The notes under the pieces: model-generated | What the model was told of the DNA's origin: nothing | Databases searched by the model: none | What the model saw: the letters and a program-made list of their open reading frames with translations, nothing else | Shown here: one piece after another, positions 26,226 to 35,321 of the stretch | Position numbering within the stretch: the first letter of the stretch is position 1 | How the letters are laid out: the number at the start of each line of letters is the position of its first letter | Assembly: GCF_004000765.1 (NCBI RefSeq) | Contig: NZ_BILW01000003.1 | Span: 248,001-312,000 of the forward strand | Length of the DNA stretch: 64,000 nucleotides | Source of the DNA: Paenibacillus chondroitinus NBRC 15376 | Lineage (GTDB): Bacteria; Bacillota; Bacilli; Paenibacillales; NBRC-103111 | Reading direction: 5' to 3' | Program-made: the position numbers and the translations under genes

Positions 26226-27476
26226 CTAGCTTTCTTTCAACTGTTTCCAAAGGTGGTAGAGCGCGCTCTTCGCGGATCTGTGTTTAATCGATTCCCGATT
26301 GCCGGAAAGCTGCAGCGTAATGACTTGTGTCTCCGCATTTTTTTGCGCAAATCCAATATATACAAGCCCGACAGGCTTGCCTTCAGACGAGCCAGGACCG
26401 GCTACACCGGTTACGGAAATGCCAAAGTCACTTCCCGTAGTCGTGAGCAAATTCTCTGCTAGGATAACCGCTGTTTCACTGCTAACAGCACCTGGCGCAC
26501 CCTCGCCTTCCAGCACCTCCATAGGAACACCGAGAAGCTTATGTTTCAGCGCATTGGAATAACAGATAATGCCCCCTAGGAACGAGTTCGAACTCCCGGG
26601 GATTGAAGTTATTAAATCACTGAGCAAACCGCCTGTGCAGCTCTCAGCAACCGCAAGCGACAGTTTGCGTTCATCCAGCATTTTCAAAACCATTGTTTCA
26701 ATCGGTACGTCTTGATCCGCGTAAATATGCTGGCCTAGACGGCTTCTAATTTCTTGTTCCGTCGCAAACAGCTTGCGTTCGCCCTCTTCCGCCGTTTGTG
26801 CACGGGTCGTCAGACGAATCGTCACTTCGCCTTCTTTGGCATATGGAGCAATGGTTGGGTCCGATTGTGCTTGAATCAAATCAATTAGTTGATGCTCTAA
26901 ATTAGATTCACCGATGCCGGCAAATTTGAGCATTTTGGAATACAGCGGAACTTCATCATGCATAACCGCACGCAGCCAAGGAATCGCATAATTGGTAAAC
27001 ATGGGCTTCATTTCTTTGGGCGGCCCAGGCAGAAGTATGAAATGAGTTCCTTCAAACGTGAAGGCAACACCTACGGCCAATCCTGTTTCGTTATGTAATG
27101 GATCACTGCCCTCAAGCATTAACGCTTGGCGCCTGTTGCTTTCTACCATATGTATGCCGCGTGATTGAAACATCTGGGTGATTGCGTTCATCGACGGCTC
27201 ATGAATGATTAACTGACGGCCTACGTAAGCCGCTAGGACATCTTTTGTAAGGTCATCCTGTGTAGGACCCAAACCACCTGTGCAGATGACCACATCGGCT
27301 CTGGAGGCGGCTAATTTAAGGCTTTCCAGCAATCTCTGCTCATTATCGCCCACCACGGTCTGGAAATAGATGTCCACACCAATTGCGGCGCACTCCCTGG
27401 AAAGAAATTGAGCGTTCGTATTAACAATTTGTCCAAGCAAGAGCTCTGTTCCAACAGCAACGATTTCTGCTTTCAT
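26226..27476 (-). CDS. cinA: CinA family protein
   Basis: The 416-residue protein combines an N-terminal molybdopterin-binding-like domain (about 1-170, with GTELLLGQIVNTN and GGLGPTQDDLT) and a C-terminal CinA domain (about 255-410, with AESCTGGLLSDLIT). The C-terminal domain is a nicotinamide-nucleotide amidase in characterised members; the N-terminal domain relates to ADP-ribose pyrophosphatase activity. The gene is linked to recA as in many competent Firmicutes. ATG 27476 follows AGGAGG. It ends at a strong terminator before the recA SOS promoter, so it is not SOS-controlled from there. Confidence 0.94.
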   Translation of the reverse strand: MKAEIVAVGTELLLGQIVNTNAQFLSRECAAIGVDIYFQTVVGDNEQRLLESLKLAASRADVVICTGGLGPTQDDLTKDVLAAYVGRQLIIHEPSMNAITQMFQSRGIHMVESNRRQALMLEGSDPLHNETGLAVGVAFTFEGTHFILLPGPPKEMKPMFTNYAIPWLRAVMHDEVPLYSKMLKFAGIGESNLEHQLIDLIQAQSDPTIAPYAKEGEVTIRLTTRAQTAEEGERKLFATEQEIRSRLGQHIYADQDVPIETMVLKMLDERKLSLAVAESCTGGLLSDLITSIPGSSNSFLGGIICYSNALKHKLLGVPMEVLEGEGAPGAVSSETAVILAENLLTTTGSDFGISVTGVAGPGSSEGKPVGLVYIGFAQKNAETQVITLQLSGNRESIKHRSAKSALYHLWKQLKES

Positions 27477-27517
27477 CCCAGCATCCTCCTAGAATAGAAA
27501 AAAACCAATAGGAAGCC

Positions 27518-28105
27518 CTATTGTGTCTTTTCTGAAAAGTCTATGACATGTTTATTTTTTACAAAATACTCAATACCTGAGTAGACCGTTATGATGGCCG
27601 CTGCCCAACTTGCTATAACATCAAAAGGGAAATCCACAAACGTAAACGGAAAATTATTGATAAGTAGCGCTATGATGGCTGTAATCTGAGCTGCCGTCTT
27701 TGCTTTTCCCCACTTACTAGCCGCCATCACTGTGCCTTCCAGCAGAGCAATCTGGCGAAGACCAGTTACAGCCCATTCTCTACTGATAATAACAATGACG
27801 ATCCAAGCATCTACTTTACCCATTTCCACTAGAGAAACGAGCACAGCCGTAACAAGCAGCTTATCCGCCAAGGGATCAAGCAGCTTGCCTAAATTGGTTA
27901 CTAAATTGCGTTTTCTGGCAATATAACCATCTAAACTATCTGTGCTCGCTGCAATAATGAAAATAGTAGCAGCAATAATTTGATTATACGTAATGCTAAA
28001 TTCCTCAATCCGTATATGAGGGAATTTTACCTTAATCAACAGAAAAAACATGATGATCGGTACTAGTAAAATCCTCGCCACGGTGATGCGGTTGGCCAGG
28101 TTCAT
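27518..28105 (-). CDS. pgsA: Phosphatidylglycerophosphate synthase PgsA
   Basis: This 195-residue integral membrane enzyme transfers glycerol-3-phosphate to CDP-diacylglycerol, the committed step toward phosphatidylglycerol. It has the CDP-alcohol phosphotransferase signature D-x2-DG-x2-AR-x8-G-x3-D-x3-D (about residues 56-80) and four or five hydrophobic helices. GGGGAGG precedes ATG 28105. The start overlaps the rimO stop by four bases. Confidence 0.96.
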   Translation of the reverse strand: MNLANRITVARILLVPIIMFFLLIKVKFPHIRIEEFSITYNQIIAATIFIIAASTDSLDGYIARKRNLVTNLGKLLDPLADKLLVTAVLVSLVEMGKVDAWIVIVIISREWAVTGLRQIALLEGTVMAASKWGKAKTAAQITAIIALLINNFPFTFVDFPFDVIASWAAAIITVYSGIEYFVKNKHVIDFSEKTQ

Positions 28106-29430
28106 GCAATTACCTCCCCAGATAAGTCAAACTCATAAGAGTGGGTAATACGAACTTTGGCAAGTTCACCGATCGTCAGTTTACCATTCGAAACAAATAC
28201 TTCCCCATCGATCTCGGGAGCATCAAATTGAGAACGTCCAATATACACATCACTTCTGCCATCGTACCGCTCAATCAGTACATCAATTTCTTGACCGATA
28301 CGGCGTCCGCCGCGGATATTCGAAATTTCTCTCTGGATTTCCATAATCGCATTCGCACGATACTCTTTCACTTCATCAGGCACTTGATTCGGCAAACGTG
28401 CCGCCGGCGTATCATCTTCTTTGGAATAAGCAAAAACGCCAAGGCGATCGAACTGTACATCACGAACAAATTGTTTCAAGTTCTCGAAATCTTCTTCCGT
28501 TTCTCCCGGGAACCCTACAATAAGGGAAGTCCGAAGCGCAACATCCGGGATCGATTCGCGAATTTTGCGAACCAGCTCACGGGTATCCTTTTGACGGCCA
28601 GGTCTACGCATACGTTTAAGAATGGAATCTTCGCTGTGTTGAAGCGGCATATCGATGTATTTACACACTTTCGGGTTTGTCGCCATCACTTCAATTAATT
28701 CATCGCTAAAGAAACCAGGATATGCATAGTGCAGACGTACCCACTCAATGCCTTCTACCTCACTTACTTTATTCAGAAGCGTAGGCAGCATAAAGCTATC
28801 ATACAAATCTGTCCCGTAGTTCGTAGAATCCTGTGCAATTAAGCTAATTTCCTTCACGCCTTGGGAAGCCAAGTTAGCTACTTCCGCTACAATGGACTCC
28901 ATACTTCTGCTCTTGAAGCTGCCGCGCATGATCGGAATACTGCAGAATGTGCAAGCATTATCGCAGCCTTCGGCGATTTTTACATACGCTGTATATCTAG
29001 GCGTTGTAACAAGCCTCGGCAGGTCCGCATCATAGTTAAATACCGGATTCCCAACAAGAATCGGTCTTTTCCCGCGCAGAGCCTCATCAACGATATCATT
29101 GATTTTGTCAAAATCTCCCGTTCCCACGATCCCGTCAATCTCCGGCATTTCATCGAGGAGCTGCTTTTTGTAACGCTGGGTTAAGCAACCTGAAACGATA
29201 AGCGCCTTCAAATTCGCTGTCTCTTTGAGTTCTGCCATATCCAAAATTGTATTTACGGATTCTTCTTTCGCTGCATCAATGAACCCGCAAGTGTTCACGA
29301 TAATGACAGTGGCATCTTCCTTGTTATCTACAAGCTGAAAACCACGCCCATGTATTAATCCAGCCATAATCTCGGAATCGACCATATTCTTCTCGCATCC
29401 GAGGGTTACTACTTTAACCTTTTCTGTCAT
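28102..29430 (-). CDS. rimO: Ribosomal protein S12 methylthiotransferase RimO
   Basis: RimO adds a methylthio group to an aspartate of ribosomal protein S12. The 442-residue protein has UPF0004 cysteines Cys12, Cys48 and Cys82, the radical-SAM motif Cys156-x3-Cys160-x2-Cys163 (CDNACTFC), and a C-terminal TRAM domain. The RimO-type CGFIDAAKEES and IAQDST motifs set it apart from MiaB, which is also present in this window. ATG 29430 is preferred over a TTG 18 bases upstream because GGAGG lies between the two. Confidence 0.95.
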   Translation of the reverse strand: MTEKVKVVTLGCEKNMVDSEIMAGLIHGRGFQLVDNKEDATVIIVNTCGFIDAAKEESVNTILDMAELKETANLKALIVSGCLTQRYKKQLLDEMPEIDGIVGTGDFDKINDIVDEALRGKRPILVGNPVFNYDADLPRLVTTPRYTAYVKIAEGCDNACTFCSIPIMRGSFKSRSMESIVAEVANLASQGVKEISLIAQDSTNYGTDLYDSFMLPTLLNKVSEVEGIEWVRLHYAYPGFFSDELIEVMATNPKVCKYIDMPLQHSEDSILKRMRRPGRQKDTRELVRKIRESIPDVALRTSLIVGFPGETEEDFENLKQFVRDVQFDRLGVFAYSKEDDTPAARLPNQVPDEVKEYRANAIMEIQREISNIRGGRRIGQEIDVLIERYDGRSDVYIGRSQFDAPEIDGEVFVSNGKLTIGELAKVRITHSYEFDLSGEVIA

Positions 29431-29505
29431 GAAAGAAACAACCTCCAATAGTCCTAAAAACGCTCCCTACAAGTATAATACAAGCCCTATAGGGTGTCAA
29501 AATGT

Positions 29506-29529
29506 AAAAACCCCCTCGCAGCAGGGGGC
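29506..29529 (-). terminator. Terminator after the YajQ-family gene
   Basis: CCCCCT and AGGGGG form a short GC-only stem; the minus strand continues TTTTTACATTTTG. Confidence 0.85.
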
Positions 29530-29557
29530 TTCTCTTTCAATAACAGGGTATGTATGC

Positions 29558-30058
29558 CTATTTTAAGTTTACAAATTGTAGATCAAGAGGAATATCCGCC
29601 TTGCGAAGCAGAGCGATAACAGCCTGCAAATCATCACGGCTCTTGCCCGTTACCCGAATTTGATCTCCTTGTACTTGCGTTTTCACCTTAAGTTTCGAAT
29701 CACGAATCAGGACGTTGATCTTTTTCGAATTTTCTTGATCAACACCTTGTTTCATACTGATTTTCTGTCTTACGGTCGAGCTGGCCGCTGGTTCTACCTT
29801 GCTGTAATCGAGATTTTTGATCGAAATCCCGCGTTTTGTCATTTTGGCATGCAGGATATCTAGAACATTCTGAAGCTTGAACTCGTCATCCGAAGTAACG
29901 ACTAATTGATCTTTTTCTAATTTAATGCTGCTTTTACTGCCCTTAAAATCAAAGCGGGTTGCAATCTCTTTTTCAGCCTGTTGAATGGCGTTATTTAACT
30001 CCTGCATATCCACCTTGGATACAATATCGAACGAACTTTCTGAACTCATCTTAGACAT
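29558..30058 (-). CDS. YajQ family nucleotide-binding protein
   Basis: The 166-residue protein matches the YajQ/DUF520 family over its full length ([42 protein letters not shown]). Members have two ferredoxin-like domains; some bind cyclic di-GMP and act as transcription co-factors, but the role in Firmicutes is unknown. AAAGG lies five bases before ATG 30058. It is flanked by terminators on both sides and so is probably monocistronic. Confidence 0.93.
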   Translation of the reverse strand: MSKMSSESSFDIVSKVDMQELNNAIQQAEKEIATRFDFKGSKSSIKLEKDQLVVTSDDEFKLQNVLDILHAKMTKRGISIKNLDYSKVEPAASSTVRQKISMKQGVDQENSKKINVLIRDSKLKVKTQVQGDQIRVTGKSRDDLQAVIALLRKADIPLDLQFVNLK

Positions 30059-30105
30059 AACACCCTTTCCATCAAATTACAATAGCATTATAGCAAGAAG
30101 TCTAA

Positions 30106-30148
30106 TAAAAAGAAACATCCCGCAGCCCAACGGCCTAGGATGTTTCTT
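30106..30148 (-). terminator. Terminator after the RodZ-like gene
   Basis: AAGAAACATCC and GGATGTTTCTT form an 11-pair stem followed by TTTATTAG on the minus strand. Confidence 0.85.
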
Positions 30149-30195
30149 GAGGAAATAATTTCATTACCCGGGAAAGCGCAGGAAATGCCAAAATG

Positions 30196-31074
30196 CTAGT
30201 TTTTTTGCAAGTTCAGCTGTACACGCTTTGGATTAGGCGTATCACCAACAGGTACCACGGTGCCGTTCACAGTAAGCTCTAGCGCACTTGCTGCTCCTAC
30301 ATTCAGATAGGCGGAACTTGTCAAATCAAAGGCGTCGGTATCGCCAGCTTTGTAAAGCTTTTGTCTTAACATGTCTTTACCGCCACCCTCTGTAAGGGCA
30401 TCAATACGAATCCAGCAAGAACCGTTTATTTTCATTTGTATGTTTAAATTCGCGGTGCCGGTAATCGTGTAGTTATCTACACCTTTTTCGTTGCTGCTAA
30501 ATTTAACTTGGACCGCTGGTGGCGTTGGTGTCGGTGCCGGTGTTGGGGTCGGAAGAGGCTCCACTTTACCTTCACTGGAGGCATTCGTTGAAGTTGTCGG
30601 AGTCGTTCCTGCCCCGGGATTCGTGGTATCCGTAATTCGCGGAGACTGTGTTTGAGAAGGCTTTTCCCCTGCCGGTGTTCCCTTATAGTTCTTATATGTA
30701 TAATAGTACACAATTCCGAAAATGAGCAAAATGAAACATATAAACATCACGCTTGACGCCCAACGGCTCATTTTCTCCGTATTACGAACGCTCGTCCGAT
30801 TTTTACGAATTGTTTCTACTACCGGTTTTTCCACGACTGGAGAAGGATTCGTTGTCTCGTACATATTCAACACTTCAGTTGGATCCAAGCCTACCGCTTC
30901 GGCATAGCTTTTGATGAAAGCTCGTACATAAAAGCTTCCTGGCAGCACTTTATAGTTTCCTTCTTCAATGGCTTCAAGGTAGCGTTTACGAATTTTTGTA
31001 ACTTCCTGCAAATCATCTAGCGAAATCTTTCTTTCCAATCGTGTCTTGCGTAAAATGTATCCAAGATCAGACAT
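30196..31074 (-). CDS. RodZ/YmfM-like membrane protein with N-terminal helix-turn-helix
   Basis: The 292-residue protein has a HTH_25-type domain (about 5-70, DLGYILRKTRLERKISL), a single membrane helix (about 105-128), a Thr/Pro-rich linker (PTPTPAPTPTPP) and a C-terminal DUF4115-like beta domain (about 200-292). This is the layout of RodZ, which links the MreB cytoskeleton to the cell wall. The gene occupies the place of ymfM in Bacillus, between ymfK and pgsA. ATG 31072-31074 follows GAGGAGG; the upstream GTG is part of that site. Confidence 0.88.
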   Translation of the reverse strand: MSDLGYILRKTRLERKISLDDLQEVTKIRKRYLEAIEEGNYKVLPGSFYVRAFIKSYAEAVGLDPTEVLNMYETTNPSPVVEKPVVETIRKNRTSVRNTEKMSRWASSVMFICFILLIFGIVYYYTYKNYKGTPAGEKPSQTQSPRITDTTNPGAGTTPTTSTNASSEGKVEPLPTPTPAPTPTPPAVQVKFSSNEKGVDNYTITGTANLNIQMKINGSCWIRIDALTEGGGKDMLRQKLYKAGDTDAFDLTSSAYLNVGAASALELTVNGTVVPVGDTPNPKRVQLNLQKN

Positions 31075-31123
31075 AATGGTCACCTCCTCACGGGAATCTC
31101 ATTAGTTAATGACGTTACAAACC

Positions 31124-31888
31124 TTAAAATGGTTCGGACGTATACGTAAACGAATCATAATTGATTTCTTCATCCGGGCTGTTACGAAGCTCAATAATAT
31201 AATCAAAGTGATTATAAGTGTATTCAGATTCGCGAATAAATATATCCGGATGCTCGATTACCTTCGTAGATGGCATGGCCATGATATCCTGTAAAAGACT
31301 ATGATGCTTCTCATTCGAACGAATCGTGGAAACGATTCCGTCAATAATGAACACATTGTTAGGAGTCATCTCATCTTCGGATAATTGGCTGCGAACCGTC
31401 TGACGAAGCAACGTGGAAGAAACGAAAGTCCAGCGTTTATTTGCACATACACTTCCTGCAATAATCGATTCCGTCTTACCAACCCTAGGCATACCGCGAA
31501 GCCCGATCACATGATTGCCTTCACGTTTGAATACCTCGCCAAGGAAGTCAACCAATAACCCTAACTCGTCACGGGTAAACCGGAATGTTTTGCGATCATC
31601 CGAATCGCGTTCGATATAACGACCATGACGCACAGCCAAAATATCCACGAGCTTAGGTGGACGTAATGCTGTAATAGTAATATTATCTACTTTTTTCAGC
31701 ATTTTACCCATCAAGTCAATTTTTTCTTCATCGTTAGTTTGAAGAAGCATACCACGCGTACGATCTTCAACCCCATTAATGGTTACAATATTAATATCCA
31801 ACATCCCCATTAAGGAAGCGATATCCCCTAATAACCCGGGACGGTTTTTGTGAATCTTATACTCCATATACCATTCTTTAACGTCCAA
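31124..31888 (-). CDS. ymfK: YmfK-like DUF3388 protein
   Basis: The 254-residue protein has an ACT-like N-terminal domain (about 8-80, NRPGLLGDIASLMGML) followed by a domain with a P-loop-like GLRGMPRVGKTES (about 140). The family is conserved in Bacilli and its function is unknown; ACT domains often bind small ligands. A TTG at 31886-31888 after AGGTGG is preferred, giving a KEWYMEY N-terminus; a GTG nine bases upstream and an ATG 21 bases downstream are alternatives. It lies just upstream of the RodZ-like gene. Confidence 0.85.
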   Translation of the reverse strand: MDVKEWYMEYKIHKNRPGLLGDIASLMGMLDINIVTINGVEDRTRGMLLQTNDEEKIDLMGKMLKKVDNITITALRPPKLVDILAVRHGRYIERDSDDRKTFRFTRDELGLLVDFLGEVFKREGNHVIGLRGMPRVGKTESIIAGSVCANKRWTFVSSTLLRQTVRSQLSEDEMTPNNVFIIDGIVSTIRSNEKHHSLLQDIMAMPSTKVIEHPDIFIRESEYTYNHFDYIIELRNSPDEEINYDSFTYTSEPF

Positions 31889-31987
31889 TCCTTCCACCTC
31901 ATCACTATATCTGTAACGTTCCTTTTGTTAGCTCTTCAAATAAATTCTACAATTTTCGCCAATTTCCTTCTATAAAGAGACACGAAT

Positions 31988-32839
31988 TTATTTCATTTTG
32001 AGTTCAGTAAGCTCTTTTTCATTGTAATTCAAAGCGCCTTTCTGCCATGACTTACTTGTCATGGCAAGAAGCCGGTCATCGAGAATTTGCGGCCAGTTCA
32101 GCTCGGCTGATAATGAGTTTGAAACATCAATGACAGAGGTTCCTAGCGTTTTTGCTTTTTGCAGCTGCGCTTCTGTCGCTGGAGAGTAGAAAATAATCCA
32201 AGTCGCATAGTGCTGTCTCGTTTGGAAAGCTAACTGCTGAAACCATTGCTCATTATTGTCAAGCAAAACAATGTGGTCCGCTTCTTCCGAAGGTGCCCAT
32301 GCCGAAGGAATCGGACGATCGCTTCTCGTTACCCATTCCACCGTAACATTCTGAGCCATGAGATTTTGAATCCACTGATTCTTCAAGTTATCAATTTGTT
32401 GAGAATCAATTTGCAATAAAGCAGCTTGCTCAAGGGTTGTGCTCGCACTCCCGTTAACATCCAACTGGCTCTGTAATAATGTCCATTTACCCGGATTTAA
32501 CCCTTGCTGAATCACTGCATTTGCCGATGGGAACAAATCGTTGCCGATAACATATATGTAATCGTACGAGCTTGCTTTCAATTTCGTGAGCGCACGATCA
32601 TCCACTGCGCTCAAATCGTTAATCCAATCATAGGCGATAAAATTGGCGTCTCTCCACTTTTGAAGCGCACTCCCAATGGAGTCCTTAGCGGTTTGAGATA
32701 AATTAACGCTGGAAAGCATCAAGACAGACAATTTCTTATCCAATAACTCCTGTTTGATAACAGGAATACCTCGATTTCCACACCCTGCAACAATAAAAGA
32801 TAAGAGCAAAATCATAAGCATAGAACGTTTGATCATCAT
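31988..32839 (-). CDS. Predicted lipoprotein, BMP/Med-like layout
   Basis: The 283-residue protein starts with a lipoprotein signal ending in the lipobox IVAGC (Cys20), so it should be anchored to the outer face of the membrane. The mature part alternates beta-strand and helix (KKLSVLMLSSVNLSQ, DYIYVIGNDLF, ADHIVLLDNN, TWIIFYSP) in a manner reminiscent of periplasmic-binding folds such as the Med/PnrA group, but no diagnostic motif is present. The start is ATG 32839 (an ATG three bases later is equal), about ten bases after AAAGGA. The gene sits between a DUF3243 gene and ymfK. The function is unknown. Confidence 0.7.
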   Translation of the reverse strand: MMIKRSMLMILLLSFIVAGCGNRGIPVIKQELLDKKLSVLMLSSVNLSQTAKDSIGSALQKWRDANFIAYDWINDLSAVDDRALTKLKASSYDYIYVIGNDLFPSANAVIQQGLNPGKWTLLQSQLDVNGSASTTLEQAALLQIDSQQIDNLKNQWIQNLMAQNVTVEWVTRSDRPIPSAWAPSEEADHIVLLDNNEQWFQQLAFQTRQHYATWIIFYSPATEAQLQKAKTLGTSVIDVSNSLSAELNWPQILDDRLLAMTSKSWQKGALNYNEKELTELKMK

Positions 32840-32873
32840 GAAATTCGATTCCTTTCTACCTAAGAAAGCGTGC

Positions 32874-32898
32874 AAAAGCCTCCGAAAGAGGAGGCTTT
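32874..32898 (-). terminator. Terminator after the DUF3243 gene
   Basis: AAAGCCTCC and GGAGGCTTT form a nine-pair stem, followed on the minus strand by TGCACGCTTTC; the T tract is short. Confidence 0.75.
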
Positions 32899-32931
32899 CA
32901 CATAGTACCCTATTGAATTGTAAAACGGTTA

Positions 32932-33183
32932 TTAACCTTTGTCTACTAATTTTACCATGAGGCGGGCAAGCGTACGTTTGTCCTGCTCATCCCCGGCATC
33001 CCACAGCTCTTTGAGCACACGTTCCTGCTCATTTTCCGGATCAACTTTATCAGCTAGGAATTCGCCAATTTGAAAAGCGAGCTTCGAGATGGTTTCATCA
33101 CTCATCCCCGCATGTCCAGCTTGACTAACGCGTTCAGCCAGAAACTCTTTCCATTTGTCAAATACTTTAAGTACTGTAGCCAT
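32932..33183 (-). CDS. ymfJ: YmfJ-like DUF3243 protein
   Basis: This 83-residue helical protein matches the DUF3243 family (WKEFLAERVSQA, ISKLAFQIGEFLADKVDPENEQERVLKELW). In Bacillus ymfJ is next to ymfI and ymfK, as here. The role is unknown. AAGGAGG precedes ATG 33183. A terminator follows it. Confidence 0.9.
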   Translation of the reverse strand: MATVLKVFDKWKEFLAERVSQAGHAGMSDETISKLAFQIGEFLADKVDPENEQERVLKELWDAGDEQDKRTLARLMVKLVDKG

Positions 33184-33276
33184 TGTAAGAAGCCTCCTTT
33201 GAGTTATGAGAGATGGTCATTACATAAGTAATATTCACTTCTCCCACTAGAATTATTCGCGCTTCTTACAATGACA

Positions 33277-34032
33277 TTAAGTTAACCATCCGCCATTAGG
33301 GCTAATGATTTGACCTGTGATATAGCCGGATTCGGGCAATGCCAGGAAATAAACGAGCGAAGCCACTTCATAAGGCATTGCAAAGCGGCCTGCCGGAATT
33401 TCACTGGCAATCGCATCCCGCTCCTCCGTTTGAAACCCGGACATCATGTCGGTTTCAACAGCACCCGGTGCAACTGCGTTTACGGTAACGCCGGATGGAG
33501 CAAGTTCTTTAGCTAATGCCTTGGTGAACGCATTCAGCCCACCTTTTGCCGTGGAATAAACCACTTCACAAGATGCTCCTGATATCCCCCAGATCGAGGA
33601 TACATTAATGATTCGACCATACTTCTGGGAAATCATCGCTTGCATAAAGGTTTGCGAACAAAGAAATGCTCCCTTTAAATTAACGTCCATGACAGAATCC
33701 CATTCTTCTTCGCTAACATCTGACAGCAGCCCGTAATGAGCGATGCCGGCATTATTCACGATGATATCAGGAACCATATCTTTTTGCTCCAGCTTTTCCT
33801 TCATCAAAAGAATTTGTTCTCGGGATTTGACATCCGCAGATACGGTGAGCACCTTCGCGCCATGCTTCATGCAAGTTCGGGCAACTTCATTCGCCGCTTC
33901 ATGAGAATCGCGGTAGTGGATGACCACTTTCATTCCTACCGCGGCAAAGCGCTCAGCAATCGCTGCTCCAATCCCCCGGCTGGCGCCCGTAATAAGAACC
34001 GTTTGCTCACTAAATGGCTTGGAAAAGGTCAC
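33277..34032 (-). CDS. ymfI: SDR family reductase, YmfI-like
   Basis: The 251-residue short-chain dehydrogenase has the NAD(P)-binding TGASRGIG near residue 16, NNAG near 91, and the catalytic Ser with Tyr-x3-Lys (VVYSTAKGG) near 159. In Bacillus, YmfI reduces a 5-aminopentanone group on elongation factor P to 5-aminopentanol; the matching context (ymfF, ymfH, ymfI, ymfJ) supports the same role here, but a FabG-like activity cannot be ruled out. Its GTG start overlaps the ymfH stop by four bases. Confidence 0.88.
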   Translation of the reverse strand: MTFSKPFSEQTVLITGASRGIGAAIAERFAAVGMKVVIHYRDSHEAANEVARTCMKHGAKVLTVSADVKSREQILLMKEKLEQKDMVPDIIVNNAGIAHYGLLSDVSEEEWDSVMDVNLKGAFLCSQTFMQAMISQKYGRIINVSSIWGISGASCEVVYSTAKGGLNAFTKALAKELAPSGVTVNAVAPGAVETDMMSGFQTEERDAIASEIPAGRFAMPYEVASLVYFLALPESGYITGQIISPNGGWLT

Positions 34033-35318
34033 GACTTCTCACGACTTTGGACAATCGAAACAGCAAGCTTACTCCAATCGAAATGCTCTCTGAAGCGTCG
34101 ATTAACATCCTCAAGCGAAATTTGCTCATATACAGGCAAAATGTCAAACAAATCAATGCCTTTAAACCGATATTTCGTAAACTCATTTGCAATCGATTCC
34201 GGGGAATTCATCATCCGCAAGAAATTGCCGATTTTCTTCTTCCGGCTGCGTTCAAAGGTAACCTCATCAAGCCCTGAACTCTTCCTTTTTTCAACTTCTT
34301 CACGGATACGAGCAATAAGCTGATCAGGATCTTTGGTGTCACCGCCAAGGATAGAGAAGGCATATCCATCACTGCAATTATATTCATGTCCGAAATTATC
34401 AGAGATGAGCTGTTCATCATAAAGCGCTTGATAAATATCTGAGCTTGAGCTGAACAAGACATCCAGCATTAGTTTCGTTGTCAACTCTCTAACTAGCAAA
34501 TCTTTGCCATTCACAGCCGGTGCTTGCTCCTTGAAGCCAATTAAACACTTCGGCATCGATACTGGAAGCAAGGTAACTCTGCGTGCTTCCTTCACCTCTA
34601 CCGGCTCTTCCGGGAAAAATCTTTTGATTTCTCCTTGCGGCGGAAATGTTTTGGCAGCTTGGTTCTCCTTGACTAGTTTGATTACCTCTTCCGCATTCAC
34701 CCCGCCTACAACAAACAAGCTCATATTGCTCGGGTGGTAGAAGGTGTTGTAGCACTCATACAAAGTCTCCTTTGTAATCTTGGAAATCGAGGCAACAGTC
34801 CCCGCGATATCAATATGAATGGGATGCTTGGCGTATAAGGATTCAATTAAACCGTAATAGCTTCTCCAGTCCGCATTATCTTCGTACATTTTAATCTCTT
34901 GCCCGATAATCCCTTTTTCTTTTTCCACATTTTCATCTGTAAAATAAGGATTTTGCACGAAATTAATTAATGTCGTTAAATTGGTTAAATAATTGTCCGT
35001 TGACGAGAACAAATACGCGGTCCGGTCAAAACTTGTGAAAGCGTTCGCTGATGCCCCGTTCGAAGCAAAAGTTGCGAAAATATCACCCTCAGGCTCCTCA
35101 AACATTTTGTGCTCCAGGAAATGGGCAATACCGTCCGGAACTTGAACAGCCGCTTTCCCTTCAACTTGAAAATCGTTATCGATAGAACCATACTGCGTCG
35201 TGAACGTCGCATAGGTTTTCTGGAAACCTTCTTTGGGCAGAACAAACACATGAAGCCCATTATCGAGCACTTCGTGATAAATCGTTTCACCCAGGTGTGG
35301 ATAAGGAATAACTTTCAT
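34029..35318 (-). CDS. ymfH: M16 family peptidase YmfH
   Basis: The 429-residue protein has the inverted zinc motif HxxEH (His66, Glu69, His70 in HFLEH), and a downstream glutamate (about 140) completes the site. It resembles Bacillus YmfH, half of a two-protein M16 protease. The partner YmfF, encoded three bases upstream, lacks the zinc motif. GGGAGGGAG precedes ATG 35318. It belongs to a ymfF-ymfH-ymfI operon. Its natural substrate is unknown. Confidence 0.92.
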   Translation of the reverse strand: MKVIPYPHLGETIYHEVLDNGLHVFVLPKEGFQKTYATFTTQYGSIDNDFQVEGKAAVQVPDGIAHFLEHKMFEEPEGDIFATFASNGASANAFTSFDRTAYLFSSTDNYLTNLTTLINFVQNPYFTDENVEKEKGIIGQEIKMYEDNADWRSYYGLIESLYAKHPIHIDIAGTVASISKITKETLYECYNTFYHPSNMSLFVVGGVNAEEVIKLVKENQAAKTFPPQGEIKRFFPEEPVEVKEARRVTLLPVSMPKCLIGFKEQAPAVNGKDLLVRELTTKLMLDVLFSSSSDIYQALYDEQLISDNFGHEYNCSDGYAFSILGGDTKDPDQLIARIREEVEKRKSSGLDEVTFERSRKKKIGNFLRMMNSPESIANEFTKYRFKGIDLFDILPVYEQISLEDVNRRFREHFDWSKLAVSIVQSREKS

Positions 35319-35321
35319 GGC

